NCBI GenBank assembly: GCA_028698995.1
Contig: JAQVVM010000016.1
Span: forward strand, 1 to 64,000
Length of the DNA: 64,000 nucleotides
Direction: 5' to 3'
Origin: Bacteroidales bacterium
GTDB taxonomy: Bacteria; Bacteroidota; Bacteroidia; Bacteroidales; PXBB01
This document shows, piece after piece, positions 1 to 8,690 of the stretch. Each line of letters begins with the position of its first letter. Within the stretch, counting starts at the first letter, position 1. The position numbers and the translations under genes are program-made. Under the pieces are notes generated by a model. It had not been told where the DNA came from and did not search any database. It worked only from the letters and a program-made list of their open reading frames with translations.

Positions 1-1
1 A

Positions 2-106
2 ACTATTTATAAAGTAAAAGCCACATCAGAAGCAGGCGTAGTATCACATATCATTTTAATTACCGAAGAACAGAAATACTTATCAAATCTGTTTCAATTT
101 GGGTGA
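2..106 (+). CDS. 3' end of an unidentified gene (partial)
   Basis: Frame 2 is open from the window edge to a TGA and encodes about 34 residues ending in SNLFQFG. The composition (KVKATSEAGV, HIILITEEQK) looks like protein rather than noise, and no long competing frame lies on the other strand. No domain can be recognised in so short a piece. It converges on the minus-strand lipoprotein gene that follows. Confidence 0.35.
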   Translation, partial: TIYKVKATSEAGVVSHIILITEEQKYLSNLFQFG

Positions 107-155
107 CCCAGTGTCGAAGTCAGGAGCACTATAAAAACCTTTACAAAAAATAAAT

Positions 156-620
156 TTATTGTTTAATGACTGAAATGGTTTCTCTTACAGAATTTCCATT
201 AAAAAGGTCTTTTACAATAGTCCATTCTTGTTTTTTCTTATTATAGTCCTTTACGGTAAATATATAATCAACCCATGTTGATTCTAAAATTGAAATGATA
301 AGCATTTCTTTGTTGTCGTCATGCACTTCGTAGGTGGCTCCATAATCTTTGGTAAGAAATGCGGAGGAATAATTTATCAACACATAAGCTTTGCTTGGAG
401 TGCCATGATAAAAGTTAAAGTACCCAAGGGTATCAGATGAATAAGTAATTGTAGAGTCGGAAGTCGCATCGTAATTTTTATAATAGGCAATTTCAACATC
501 TGTTATTTTCCATGGCCCTGAGCGCTTTTCAAGGTAATAATCCTCTCCGCATGACATCATTAAAAAGAGAGACACAAAAATTGCAGTTAATGCTGCACTA
601 TTAAAGAATGATTTTTTCAT
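156..620 (-). CDS. small lipoprotein, unknown function
   Basis: The ORF track starts at a GTG (641) that overlaps the upstream gene. I prefer the ATG at 620, which gives a clean signal peptide (MKKSFFNSA...) ending in the lipobox LMMSC and leaves 13 bases after the upstream stop codon. The mature protein of about 125 residues is rich in Tyr, Thr and Ser, and looks like a small beta-sheet lipoprotein exposed in the periplasm or at the cell surface. No family is recognised. It is the last gene of a three-gene minus-strand operon with two barrel-like proteins, so an accessory role for those proteins is plausible but inferred only from position. Confidence 0.75.
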   Translation of the reverse strand: MKKSFFNSAALTAIFVSLFLMMSCGEDYYLEKRSGPWKITDVEIAYYKNYDATSDSTITYSSDTLGYFNFYHGTPSKAYVLINYSSAFLTKDYGATYEVHDDNKEMLIISILESTWVDYIFTVKDYNKKKQEWTIVKDLFNGNSVRETISVIKQ

Positions 621-633
621 AAATAAAATTTTA

Positions 634-1386
634 TTATTCACCTAAAAACAGGCCTAAACTAAATTGTATAATTGATTGACGGTTGGATGAAGACATATAT
701 GCGCCCTGATAGTCCCAACTATTTCCTGAGGTAAAAGAGGACCAATCCAGACCAATTTCTGTGTAACCATTATCATTAGGTTTACTAAGATCAGAAATTG
801 AGGCTGTAGGTAAAACTGAATAAGCCTGAGAAAAACCAATAGATGCATATAGAGGAGCATAGGTAAAATTAACTTTAAATCCAAGTCCTATAAGCATATT
901 CATACCCGAGAAAGTTCCGTCAAGTAAATAGTTGCCATAAGATTTATATTTCCCAAAATAGTTGATATAAGCATCAAGATCTAGGCTATTAATGCCACAT
1001 ACAACAAAAGTACTGAAGCTTAAAGGACTTTCTCCAAAAGTAAAACCAATATTTGAAATGTAGTTATTCAGTCTTAAATCAAATTGTCTGGCCGAAAAAT
1101 CAGTGAGCTTAACAGGGTCTGTTGAAACAGTTAATTTATTAAAGTAAAATCCAAAGTGAAACATCTCGTAAAGAAGGTCTCCGCCATACATATAACCTAA
1201 GCCGGATCCCGGAAGCTTTAAATTACTGCTATTCAAGCCATTATAACTCTCAGCAAAAGTATTGAAATCTTTATATTTAATAAATGAATAGCTTGGACCT
1301 CCATAAAAGGACAGGCCAATAGGCTGCGCTTTAGCAGAAAACGCAACAATAAATAATAACAAAGAGAGGATACATATTTTTTTCAT
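634..1386 (-). CDS. outer-membrane beta-barrel-like protein
   Basis: A 250-residue protein with a clear signal peptide (MKKICILSLLLF...AKAQ) followed by glycine- and aromatic-rich segments such as LSFYGGPSYSF and GLGYMYGG. Alternating hydrophobic strands and a terminal QFSLGLFLGE strand are typical of small Bacteroidota outer-membrane barrels. No catalytic motif is seen. It begins 2 bases after the stop codon of the 234-residue gene upstream and is followed closely by the lipoprotein gene, so the three are probably co-transcribed. Function is unknown; the barrel assignment rests on composition and export signal. Confidence 0.7.
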   Translation of the reverse strand: MKKICILSLLLFIVAFSAKAQPIGLSFYGGPSYSFIKYKDFNTFAESYNGLNSSNLKLPGSGLGYMYGGDLLYEMFHFGFYFNKLTVSTDPVKLTDFSARQFDLRLNNYISNIGFTFGESPLSFSTFVVCGINSLDLDAYINYFGKYKSYGNYLLDGTFSGMNMLIGLGFKVNFTYAPLYASIGFSQAYSVLPTASISDLSKPNDNGYTEIGLDWSSFTSGNSWDYQGAYMSSSNRQSIIQFSLGLFLGE

Positions 1387-1388
1387 GG

Positions 1389-2093
1389 TTATTTATTTGT
1401 GTTTAATAAAACAAAAAGCGACAAACCAAAATTAGATGGTTTAAATGAATAAAAACTAAGTGTGTTATCATCCGCAAACTCTTCTGTTCCTATTGGAATA
1501 GCATAATATGCTCGGAGTCCCAAAAAACCGGGCATGTAGTCAAAGTATATTATAACACCTCCTGTTATGTTCATCAAGTCGGAAAAAACAATTTTATTGC
1601 CGTATAAAGTGCCCTTATTTTTGCTCCATTTAGTACTTTTATAAACTCCAACAGGTGTTCTTTTTGTAAAAAGCTTAAAACTGCCAATATCAAGACCTGC
1701 GCCAATAGCAAATTTGTTCAACTTAATGGCATTTCCCCAAAAGATGGTGTTGTATCTGGTTTTAATACCCAATTTCCATTCCTCGTTTGAAAGTGGTTCG
1801 GTAAAGGTTGATTCATTTTTAGAATGTCTGAAAAGCCATTCAAAATCCATTTGCCATAACCCCGAAAAAGATCTGAAGCCAATAGCCGGTCCATGTAAAA
1901 TATCTCTGTATTTGAAATCGGCCCCGTATTGCTGATCGTATAAGTACATGGTTGATTTCAAATTTCCCAAACCCGGTGAATATTTTCCCATGCCGTATCC
2001 AAAATAAAAGCTGGAGCCATTATCTCCCTTTTGAGAAAATGCTGCAAAGGAAAAAATAAAAATAAAATAAAAGAGAAGTGTATGTCTTTTCAT
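1389..2093 (-). CDS. outer-membrane beta-barrel-like protein
   Basis: A 234-residue exported protein with signal peptide MKRHTLLFYFIFIFSFAAFSQ. The mature part starts with GSSFYFGYGMGKYSPG and shows repeated amphipathic strands, for example AIGAGLDIGSF and NFGLSLFVLL near the C-terminus, as expected of a small barrel. It is the first gene of the operon with the following barrel protein and lipoprotein. I found no exact TAnnTTTG box directly upstream, so its promoter is unassigned. No specific family is recognised. Confidence 0.7.
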   Translation of the reverse strand: MKRHTLLFYFIFIFSFAAFSQKGDNGSSFYFGYGMGKYSPGLGNLKSTMYLYDQQYGADFKYRDILHGPAIGFRSFSGLWQMDFEWLFRHSKNESTFTEPLSNEEWKLGIKTRYNTIFWGNAIKLNKFAIGAGLDIGSFKLFTKRTPVGVYKSTKWSKNKGTLYGNKIVFSDLMNITGGVIIYFDYMPGFLGLRAYYAIPIGTEEFADDNTLSFYSFKPSNFGLSLFVLLNTNK

Positions 2094-2266
2094 GATGATT
2101 TTCTGTGTTTTTTTTACAAATATTGTTGTGTTTATTGTTCTATTAATATAAAAAAGACGATGTAACTAATGTCTCTTTACTTCAATAGAAATACTTATGT
2201 AAAATTACAAAAAAAAGGAAATATCTAAAACCACATTATCAAATTTCTCCAAAAAAATTAAATTAT

Positions 2267-2274
2267 TATCTTTG
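2267..2274 (+). promoter_or_regulatory. Bacteroidota -7 box TATCTTTG
   Basis: An exact TAnnTTTG match 35 bases before the ATG of the glutaminase-amidotransferase fusion gene. No clear -33 TTTG at standard spacing. Confidence 0.6.
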
Positions 2275-2309
2275 CTTCAATGATTTGAAAAGACAAATTA
2301 AAATTATTT

Positions 2310-4295
2310 ATGTGTGGCATTTTTGGTTTTTATAATTTTTCATTAAATAACTTTAAAGTAAATAGCAAGGCTTTTCATATTTTATTTAAAGAATCCCATT
2401 CCAGAGGAAAAGAAGCTTCAGGATTTGCTGCTATAAGTAATAAAGACCAGATTTTTTGTATAAAATCTGATTTGGATGGAAGAAAGCTTTCAAAAACAGA
2501 AGATTACAAAAAAATCATTAAAGCACTTGAAAATGAATTTATTCTTGCTGCAATTGGTCATTCGCGCATTGCAACACATGGTTCACAACTTTCGCATGGT
2601 AATAATCAACCTGTTTTTTCTCAGGACAATGAAATCTTTGCTGTTCATAATGGCATTATTACAAATGCTGACGTAATTTGGAAAGCCAGTGGGAAGGAAA
2701 GCCCTTCTCCGGAATTGGATTCCATTTCTTTAATTGAATATTACAGGCATTTGCTTATAAAATACTCAAAAACACAAGCCTTATATCAAATTTACAATGA
2801 AATCGAAGGTGCAGCAAGTATTGCTGTTTTGGATACTAGTGACAACAGTTTAGTACTGGCAACCAACACAGGCTCTTTATATTGTCTCATTCATAAAAAA
2901 ACGAATACCCTATACTTTGCATCAGAAAAAATTTTCTTCAAACCCTTACTTAAATTGTTTAAAATTCCTAACGATGAGGTAAAACATGTTATTCCAAAAT
3001 CCGCTATAATAGTAGAAAACAATACGTTTCATTGTGCAGATATTGGTTCATACTCTTGTGATAATGCACCTTTTATAAGGCGACAGCCAAATCAATCAAT
3101 AAAAATTATTGATTTCAGTTCTCCGAAATTACAATCAGATGCAAAAAGTTTATACGTTATTAAAAACGACATTGAAAAGCTAAAGCAGCATGACTTTGAT
3201 TACGAAAAAATCTACAGTTTAAAAAGGTGTACAAGATGTATCCTTCCTGAAACAACCCCATTTATTAAATTTGATGAAAATGGGGTATGCAATTATTGTC
3301 ATGAGCAAAAACCCATCAAATACAAAGGTATTGAAGAGCTTAAAAAACTAGTTGAAAAATACCGTAAAACGAATGGAGAACCTGACTGTTTGGCGGCTTT
3401 CAGTGGTGGAAAAGACAGTTCTTACGGTCTTCATTTTTTAAAGAATGAGCTGGGGTTACAGCCATTGGCTTATACTTACGACTGGGGAATGATTACTGAT
3501 ATAGCCCGAAGAAATCAGGCAAGAATTTTGGGAAAACTTGGTATAGAACACATTATTGTATCTGCTGATATAACCAAGAAACGAAAACATATCAGGCAAA
3601 ACATACGCGCATGGCTTAAAGACCCACACCCGGGCATGGTAACACTATTTATGGAAGGAGATAAACAATGTGAATTTTACGCAGATCGCCTCAAGAAAAA
3701 ATACGATATAAAACTGATGTTTTTTTTCAGGGGAAATGAGCTTGAAATAGATGAATTTAAAACAGGACATTGTGGGGTAAAAGACGCAGATCCCGGAGGC
3801 GTAATCCATCATCTCGAAGCATGGAAAAAATTAAAACTGCTGACTTTTTACAGTTTAAAATATTTTCAAAATCCCTCCTATTTTAACGCGTCTTTTTTTG
3901 ATACCTCTTTAGCCTTTTATACAACCTACATAAAAAAACACCATTATGTTTTTCTGTGGCATTATATCCCCTGGGTTGAAAGCGAGATATTATCAACTCT
4001 TAAACATTCCTATAATTTTGAATTACCGAAGGAAACTCTTCAAACCTGGCGTACAGATGATGGCACTTCAGCTTTCTATAATTACATTTATTATCATGTG
4101 CAGGGATTTACCGAGAATGATTCATTTCGGTCCCGTCAGATAAGAGCAGGAATAATGGATAGGGCAACAGCTTTGGAATTAGTACACAAGGAAAACAAAC
4201 CCCGTTACGAAGCCCTGCGATGGTATTTTGATGTGGTTGGCCTTGATGGTGATATGGTTTTGAGTAAGGTTGACAAGATGGAAAAAATGTATTAA
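2310..4295 (+). CDS. class II glutaminase fused to N-acetyl-sugar amidotransferase (WbpG/PseA/LegG type)
   Basis: The N-terminus (about 1-230) is a class II glutamine amidotransferase: catalytic Cys2 in MCGIFGFY, HSRIATHGS near residue 84 and HNGII near 112. The C-terminal half (about 300-661) carries a CTRC...CNYC zinc-ribbon-like pair and the PP-loop FSGGKDSS near 364, followed by regions typical of the N-acetyl-sugar amidotransferase family that adenylates and aminates a sugar during nonulosonate-type synthesis. Family members normally take ammonia from separate HisH/HisF-like proteins; here the glutaminase is on the same chain. The gene is monocistronic with its own promoter, and no sugar-nucleotide genes lie beside it. 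The substrate is unknown. Domain calls are firm; the sugar target is inferred. Confidence 0.85.
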   Translation: MCGIFGFYNFSLNNFKVNSKAFHILFKESHSRGKEASGFAAISNKDQIFCIKSDLDGRKLSKTEDYKKIIKALENEFILAAIGHSRIATHGSQLSHGNNQPVFSQDNEIFAVHNGIITNADVIWKASGKESPSPELDSISLIEYYRHLLIKYSKTQALYQIYNEIEGAASIAVLDTSDNSLVLATNTGSLYCLIHKKTNTLYFASEKIFFKPLLKLFKIPNDEVKHVIPKSAIIVENNTFHCADIGSYSCDNAPFIRRQPNQSIKIIDFSSPKLQSDAKSLYVIKNDIEKLKQHDFDYEKIYSLKRCTRCILPETTPFIKFDENGVCNYCHEQKPIKYKGIEELKKLVEKYRKTNGEPDCLAAFSGGKDSSYGLHFLKNELGLQPLAYTYDWGMITDIARRNQARILGKLGIEHIIVSADITKKRKHIRQNIRAWLKDPHPGMVTLFMEGDKQCEFYADRLKKKYDIKLMFFFRGNELEIDEFKTGHCGVKDADPGGVIHHLEAWKKLKLLTFYSLKYFQNPSYFNASFFDTSLAFYTTYIKKHHYVFLWHYIPWVESEILSTLKHSYNFELPKETLQTWRTDDGTSAFYNYIYYHVQGFTENDSFRSRQIRAGIMDRATALELVHKENKPRYEALRWYFDVVGLDGDMVLSKVDKMEKMY

Positions 4296-4436
4296 GCCCA
4301 ATGTCTTGTTATTTCCATCATTAAAGGTTTTATAAATAGAAAACACGCAAGACGGATTTGACAGGTTTCAGCGTCTTTACAACATTAAAGTTTTTGCTTC
4401 GGATTCAGTAAATTTATGTGCCAAAAACATTGACAT

Positions 4437-5894
4437 TCATTCTTTCGGTGGAAATAAAAAAGTTGTTACAACAGCTACAAGCATCGAAAACACAAACGTC
4501 ATTACTAAGCACGATACCCATTTCTCAAGCCCTGATTCAATCCAAAAAACAGTAAAGATAATGCCACCAATAATGGTACAAAGAGCTGCTTTGGCATGAA
4601 ATCTTTTCCAAAAGAGTGTGAGCATAATGACCACCGAAAAAGTGTCGCCAATACCTGCCCAAACATATTTTACAATATTATAAATCAGATTTTCTTTAAA
4701 AATAAGGGCAAAAACAAAAGCTGCAACAGCAAGTACCGTTGTTAAAATCCTTGAAATCAGAAGTTTCGAAATTTTAACTTTCCTTTTAAACAAATCGGGG
4801 GTGATAATATTTTCACTCATTTCTGTAGCGACTAAAATGAGAAGAGAATTTGCAGTTGATACGATAGCTGCAAAAACACCTGTTATAAGTATGGCAGCAA
4901 TAATATTTGGAAATATCTTAAACAAGACTGCCGGCATTATAGCTTCTCTGTCTTTAAGGGCAGCTGATTCGGGACCGAAAATAGCAATGCCAATCCATCC
5001 AAGCATTAAAGCACCTGTATAAGCTGCTACTGTCCATAAAACGGCAATATTTCTGGCTTTTCTTGCTTCTTTCTCATTTTCAATAGCCATAAACCTTACA
5101 GCTAGTTGTGGCATACCCCCAAGATAACCAAACATCCAACTGAACCCACTGATAATAATGACACCGGTACCAAATCCTTTTGTTAGACCAGTAATCTGAT
5201 AATAGGCAGGACCTGCTTTTTGCAAAGCCTCAGTGATGGAAGCAGCGTAAACATCGGGGTTATTACTTATGTACCAAATTCCAATAATAGGAGCTATAAC
5301 AAGTGTTATAACCATAAGTAAAGCCTGAATTACATCGGTGTAAACCACACTCTGAAAACCTCCGTAGATAGTATATGGAACAACCAAAAGCACAACAATC
5401 ACAATAGACCAATGAATATCAATATCAATAATCTGAGTGAATGTCTTACCTCCCCCTATAAACTGTGCTCCGATATAAAAGAAAAAGAAAAATGCAACAA
5501 CCAGACTTCCTACAATTTTTATATAAACACCTAATTGGCCATGTCGCTTTGAAATATAATCCATGAATGTATTGGCGTTATACTTTTGAGCTTCTTTTCT
5601 TAATTTACGAGCAATAAAAATCCATCCCAAAATGATTCCTGAAGCACAACCCAGCGCAGTCCACGCCTCTGCAATTCCCAATGCATAGGCTGCACCCGGC
5701 AGACCTAGCAATGCCCAGGCTGATTCTCCTGTTGCACGTTCTGAAAGTGCTGCTGCCCATCCAGGCAAATGTCGTCCGGCAATGGCATAGTCTTCTGAAT
5801 TTTTAACTTTCCTCCCTATGTAAAAGCCATAGGAAACTATTAAAACCATATAGGCTATCATGACAATAATGAGCTCTAACTGATTCGCTTCCAT
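4437..5894 (-). CDS. sodium:solute symporter (SSS family, PutP-like)
   Basis: A 485-residue integral membrane protein with about 13 hydrophobic helices. The start (YGFYIGRKVKNSEDYAIAGR) and the segment GESAWALLGLPGAAYALGI match the Na+/proline-type branch of the sodium:solute symporter family. It would bring a small solute, possibly proline or another carboxylate, into the cell using the Na+ gradient. The gene lies 11 bases after the SGNH hydrolase gene and is the last of a TPR-hydrolase-symporter operon, which may link extracellular release of a group to its uptake. The substrate cannot be read from sequence. Confidence 0.85.
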   Translation of the reverse strand: MEANQLELIIVMIAYMVLIVSYGFYIGRKVKNSEDYAIAGRHLPGWAAALSERATGESAWALLGLPGAAYALGIAEAWTALGCASGIILGWIFIARKLRKEAQKYNANTFMDYISKRHGQLGVYIKIVGSLVVAFFFFFYIGAQFIGGGKTFTQIIDIDIHWSIVIVVLLVVPYTIYGGFQSVVYTDVIQALLMVITLVIAPIIGIWYISNNPDVYAASITEALQKAGPAYYQITGLTKGFGTGVIIISGFSWMFGYLGGMPQLAVRFMAIENEKEARKARNIAVLWTVAAYTGALMLGWIGIAIFGPESAALKDREAIMPAVLFKIFPNIIAAILITGVFAAIVSTANSLLILVATEMSENIITPDLFKRKVKISKLLISRILTTVLAVAAFVFALIFKENLIYNIVKYVWAGIGDTFSVVIMLTLFWKRFHAKAALCTIIGGIIFTVFWIESGLEKWVSCLVMTFVFSMLVAVVTTFLFPPKE

Positions 5895-5905
5895 TCAAGT
5901 AAGTT

Positions 5906-7096
5906 TTAGTTTATTTCATCATCATTTTCAATTGAAGTCATAGACCGGATTGTGTCAGAAAGTGCTTCAAACAAAATATCAGAAGCAAGTTTATGCCCAT
6001 CTGTATTGAAATGGGGATCAATCTCGAAATAAAGTGTTTTTTTTGTTTGAATATATGTATTTCTGAAAGTTTCAAGCATATCAATACATATTATTTGATT
6101 TTCCAGACAATATTGTTTCAAAATTTTATTGGGTTTATAAATATCAATGTTTTCGGGTAAATACCCCAGTTGTTTTAATGCTTTTTCTCTACGCTCATCA
6201 TCAACCTGCTCACGTGTTGGTACAATGAGAATAACGATGTTTTCAACTTTGGTTCTCACACTGTCTAATACCCTAAAAGTTTCTGCCCATTTTAATTCAT
6301 AATCATGGGTGTAATCCTTTTTTAGAATATCAATGACATAGCTTCCAATAAGCCCAGAAGCAATACCATTTTTCTGAAGGAAAGTTTGTATAACGGGTAT
6401 AGATTTTAAACGGTCCACTATAAAGGAATAAAGATGTACGTGTCTTCTTAAAAAATCTTTATAATGAGTTGTTGATTTATTTTCTACAGATTGATTCTCT
6501 TTTATTTCTGAAACGGGTTGTTCATTGTTTTCGGCAGAGGTGGTATCAACATTATGCTGTGGTTTAAGCTCTATATCATCAATATCGTTTCCCACGAAAA
6601 AACTTAATATTACCATATCAGGGTCATACTTCATGCCTTCTTCAGTGAGCACCTCAAGGAATTTTTGTGGTCCAGTACCGGGGATTCCGGCTTTGATAAT
6701 TTCAATTTCAGGACTGACTCTTTCATTTAATAATTTTTCAAAAATTGACAGATAAGACTCTTCCAATTCGACACCGTGGCCAAAAGGAAAGGAATCTCCC
6801 AATCCCAAAATTCTGAATTTCCCATTTTTCTCATAAGGTCGTTCAGTATCTCTAAGACCTTTGGAATTGATTTTAATTACCCCTTTCAGTTCTGATTTTG
6901 GAAATGCTCCCTCAAAATTTGGGCTCATAAGTGTTACCCTTGAGTTATCAAACATCTCTTTAGGGTATTGAGCCAAAGTGTACATGCCCTGGTTACCAAA
7001 AATTCGCAATCCTACTTCAAGAAGGACCAAGATAATAATAAAAGTAAGTAATAAAACAGAAATATTAATTACAAAATTTTTAAGTTTTTTTTTCAT
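5906..7096 (-). CDS. membrane-anchored SGNH/GDSL-type hydrolase
   Basis: A 396-residue protein with one N-terminal transmembrane helix (about 8-32) and a periplasmic SGNH-hydrolase fold. Block I is GLGDSFPFG with nucleophile Ser102, block III is FFVGND (Asn170), and the C-terminal DPHFNTDGH supplies the Asp and His in the D-x-H-x-N form seen in AlgX/DHHW-like members. Such enzymes esterify or de-esterify glycans and lipids. It sits 20 bases after the TPR gene and 11 bases before the symporter. An Asn/Glu/Ser-rich linker near 190-210 separates the two halves. The substrate is unknown. Confidence 0.8.
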   Translation of the reverse strand: MKKKLKNFVINISVLLLTFIIILVLLEVGLRIFGNQGMYTLAQYPKEMFDNSRVTLMSPNFEGAFPKSELKGVIKINSKGLRDTERPYEKNGKFRILGLGDSFPFGHGVELEESYLSIFEKLLNERVSPEIEIIKAGIPGTGPQKFLEVLTEEGMKYDPDMVILSFFVGNDIDDIELKPQHNVDTTSAENNEQPVSEIKENQSVENKSTTHYKDFLRRHVHLYSFIVDRLKSIPVIQTFLQKNGIASGLIGSYVIDILKKDYTHDYELKWAETFRVLDSVRTKVENIVILIVPTREQVDDERREKALKQLGYLPENIDIYKPNKILKQYCLENQIICIDMLETFRNTYIQTKKTLYFEIDPHFNTDGHKLASDILFEALSDTIRSMTSIENDDEIN

Positions 7097-7116
7097 TCAA
7101 AATAAAATTTTTCTAT

Positions 7117-7716
7117 TTACTTACAGTTCTTTTGTATTTCTTCATAAGCTTGAGTATAACCAAGCTCTCCTGCTCTGCTTAAGCTCAGGCAGCCTTCTTC
7201 AATCTGTCCGAGTTTAATTTTTGCCATCCCCATTCTGTAATGAGAATTGGGATAATCTGGATTTATCTCCAACGCTTTTGTATAATCGAGAATGGCACCC
7301 CTATAATCTTCTAAAAAGAATTTGCACAACCCTCGATTATGATAGCCACCAATTTCTCGTGGATCAATTTCGATGACTTTATTGAAAAAACGTATTGCTT
7401 CAGTATAATTTTCTTTATAATAATTGCAATTCCCCTTTAGAAGATAAGAATATACAAAGTCGGGAAATTCATTAATGAGCCTGTCTGCATAAATCAGAGC
7501 CTCATCGTATTTGCCTTCTTTGGTAAGAAGCCACCCTTTACAATACAAAGCATATTTAGATTCCGGATCCATATTTATAATAGTATTGCGCATCTCTTTA
7601 GCTTTATCCAGTTCCAGATCAAATGATTGAAGAAATAATTCCTCAACTGTTGCCTGTGCATTAACATAATGTAAAGTCAGAATAAAAAGCGCAAAAAACA
7701 GAATAACTTTTTTCAT
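7117..7716 (-). CDS. exported TPR-repeat protein
   Basis: A 199-residue protein with signal peptide (MKKVILFFALFILTLHYVNAQ) and about four tetratricopeptide repeats, for example GNCNYYKENYTEAIRFFNKV and NRGLCKFFLEDYRGAILDY. It ends in EGCLSLSRAGELG...QKNCK, a Cys-x21-Cys cap that also ends two other TPR proteins in this window. It is the first gene of the operon with the SGNH hydrolase and symporter. TPR proteins mediate protein-protein contacts; the partner is unknown. Confidence 0.8.
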   Translation of the reverse strand: MKKVILFFALFILTLHYVNAQATVEELFLQSFDLELDKAKEMRNTIINMDPESKYALYCKGWLLTKEGKYDEALIYADRLINEFPDFVYSYLLKGNCNYYKENYTEAIRFFNKVIEIDPREIGGYHNRGLCKFFLEDYRGAILDYTKALEINPDYPNSHYRMGMAKIKLGQIEEGCLSLSRAGELGYTQAYEEIQKNCK

Positions 7717-7785
7717 GATTAAAAATTTAAAATTAATACTTCAATTTATTATATTTCAGCAAAATAAACCTGTTGAAAGCTATTG

Positions 7786-7793
7786 CAAATTTA
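7786..7793 (-). promoter_or_regulatory. -7 box TAAATTTG for the TPR operon
   Basis: An exact TAnnTTTG match on the minus strand about 70 bases before the TPR start codon. Confidence 0.45.
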
Positions 7794-7824
7794 ATTTATT
7801 TTCTTTACATCAGAGGTATTTTAT

Positions 7825-7846
7825 AATTTTACAAAATTGTAAAATT
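7825..7846. promoter_or_regulatory. perfect inverted repeat just upstream of PAP2 gene
   Basis: AATTTTACAA and TTGTAAAATT form perfect 10-base arms around a 2-base centre, ending 7 bases before the PAP2 ATG. The position suits an operator or a 5' leader hairpin that would mask the ribosome-binding region. No regulator is identified. Confidence 0.4.
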
Positions 7847-7852
7847 TAGGAC

Positions 7853-8638
7853 ATGAAAAAATGGTGGCTGTTAATATTTTATGTTGTTGTTGTTTTAAAC
7901 ATCCTGAAGGCACAATCCGATAGTACTGAAACATCTGTTGAATTAAATACAAGCTGTGGTTCCTATATCAAATCTTATATAAGCGACAGCAGAGATATCG
8001 TTAGATCTTTAGCTTTAAGTCAGCCCAAAGAATGGCTTTTTTACAGTGGTTTAGGAATAGGATGTGCTGTTTCGTATAAGTATGAATATGAAATAAATGA
8101 TTATTTTCAAAAAAACCAGCATAAGTCAATAAGTCTCTTTACACAAAATGTTATTGATCCCTATTTTGGGAAGGAACTTCTTGGAGGTGTTTTAATTTTT
8201 ACGGGTGTTTCTGCCATCTTAAAGAAAAACGAAGCAACCGAAACCGGATTAAATGCACTTAAAGCAGGGCTGTTAACCGGCGCTATTGTTTTTGGAGCCA
8301 AAATGTCCATTCAAAGAGCAAGGCCTTATATGTACGAAACATTTCCGTATAAAAGGAATCCGTTTTCAGACGATTTTCAATCATTCCCATCCGGTCACTC
8401 TGCCAATGCTTTCTCTATTGCTACTGTTTTTTCAGAAGCTTATAAAGATGAATACAGGGCTGTGCCATATATCTGCTATTCACTTGCGGGACTTATTGCC
8501 ATTTCAAGGGTTTACGACAATAAACATCATATATCGGATATCATAACAGGTAGTGCAATTGGATATTTTGTAGGCAGGCTTGTTTCACATAAAAAAAACT
8601 GGCATAAGTCATACAAACAAAAAATAAAGGTATTGTAA
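7853..8638 (+). CDS. PAP2-family membrane phosphatase
   Basis: A 261-residue protein with an N-terminal signal peptide and several hydrophobic segments. All three acid-phosphatase/vanadium-haloperoxidase motifs are present: KMSIQRARP near 150, SFPSGHSANAF near 178, and SRVYDNKHHISD near 219-230. Members dephosphorylate phosphatidic acid, phosphatidylglycerol phosphate or undecaprenyl pyrophosphate at the outer face of the membrane. Its last codons form one arm of a hairpin that probably terminates the convergent peroxiredoxin gene. The lipid substrate is not determined. Confidence 0.85.
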   Translation: MKKWWLLIFYVVVVLNILKAQSDSTETSVELNTSCGSYIKSYISDSRDIVRSLALSQPKEWLFYSGLGIGCAVSYKYEYEINDYFQKNQHKSISLFTQNVIDPYFGKELLGGVLIFTGVSAILKKNEATETGLNALKAGLLTGAIVFGAKMSIQRARPYMYETFPYKRNPFSDDFQSFPSGHSANAFSIATVFSEAYKDEYRAVPYICYSLAGLIAISRVYDNKHHISDIITGSAIGYFVGRLVSHKKNWHKSYKQKIKVL

Positions 8639-8654
8639 TTCATACAATACCTTT
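8626..8654 (-). terminator. intrinsic terminator of the peroxiredoxin gene, overlapping the PAP2 3' end
   Basis: AAAGGTATTGTA pairs perfectly with TACAATACCTTT around a 5-base loop. Read on the minus strand, the stem is followed by ATTTTTTTG, so it suits termination of the peroxiredoxin transcript. Its left arm is the last coding sequence and stop of the PAP2 gene, so it may act in both directions. Confidence 0.65.
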
Positions 8655-8690
8655 ACATCATGTATTAAAATCAAACTAAACACTAATCAT

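Noticed and set aside
156-641. GTG start at 641 for the first lipoprotein
   Set aside because: It overlaps the coding end of the upstream gene and precedes the signal peptide by seven residues; the ATG at 620 fits better.
4336-4436. Open plus-strand stretch (QDGFDRFQRLYNIKVFASDSV) between the fusion gene and the symporter
   Set aside because: It has no start codon, follows a stop, and continues only as antisense of the symporter gene. It may be a gene remnant but cannot be supported.
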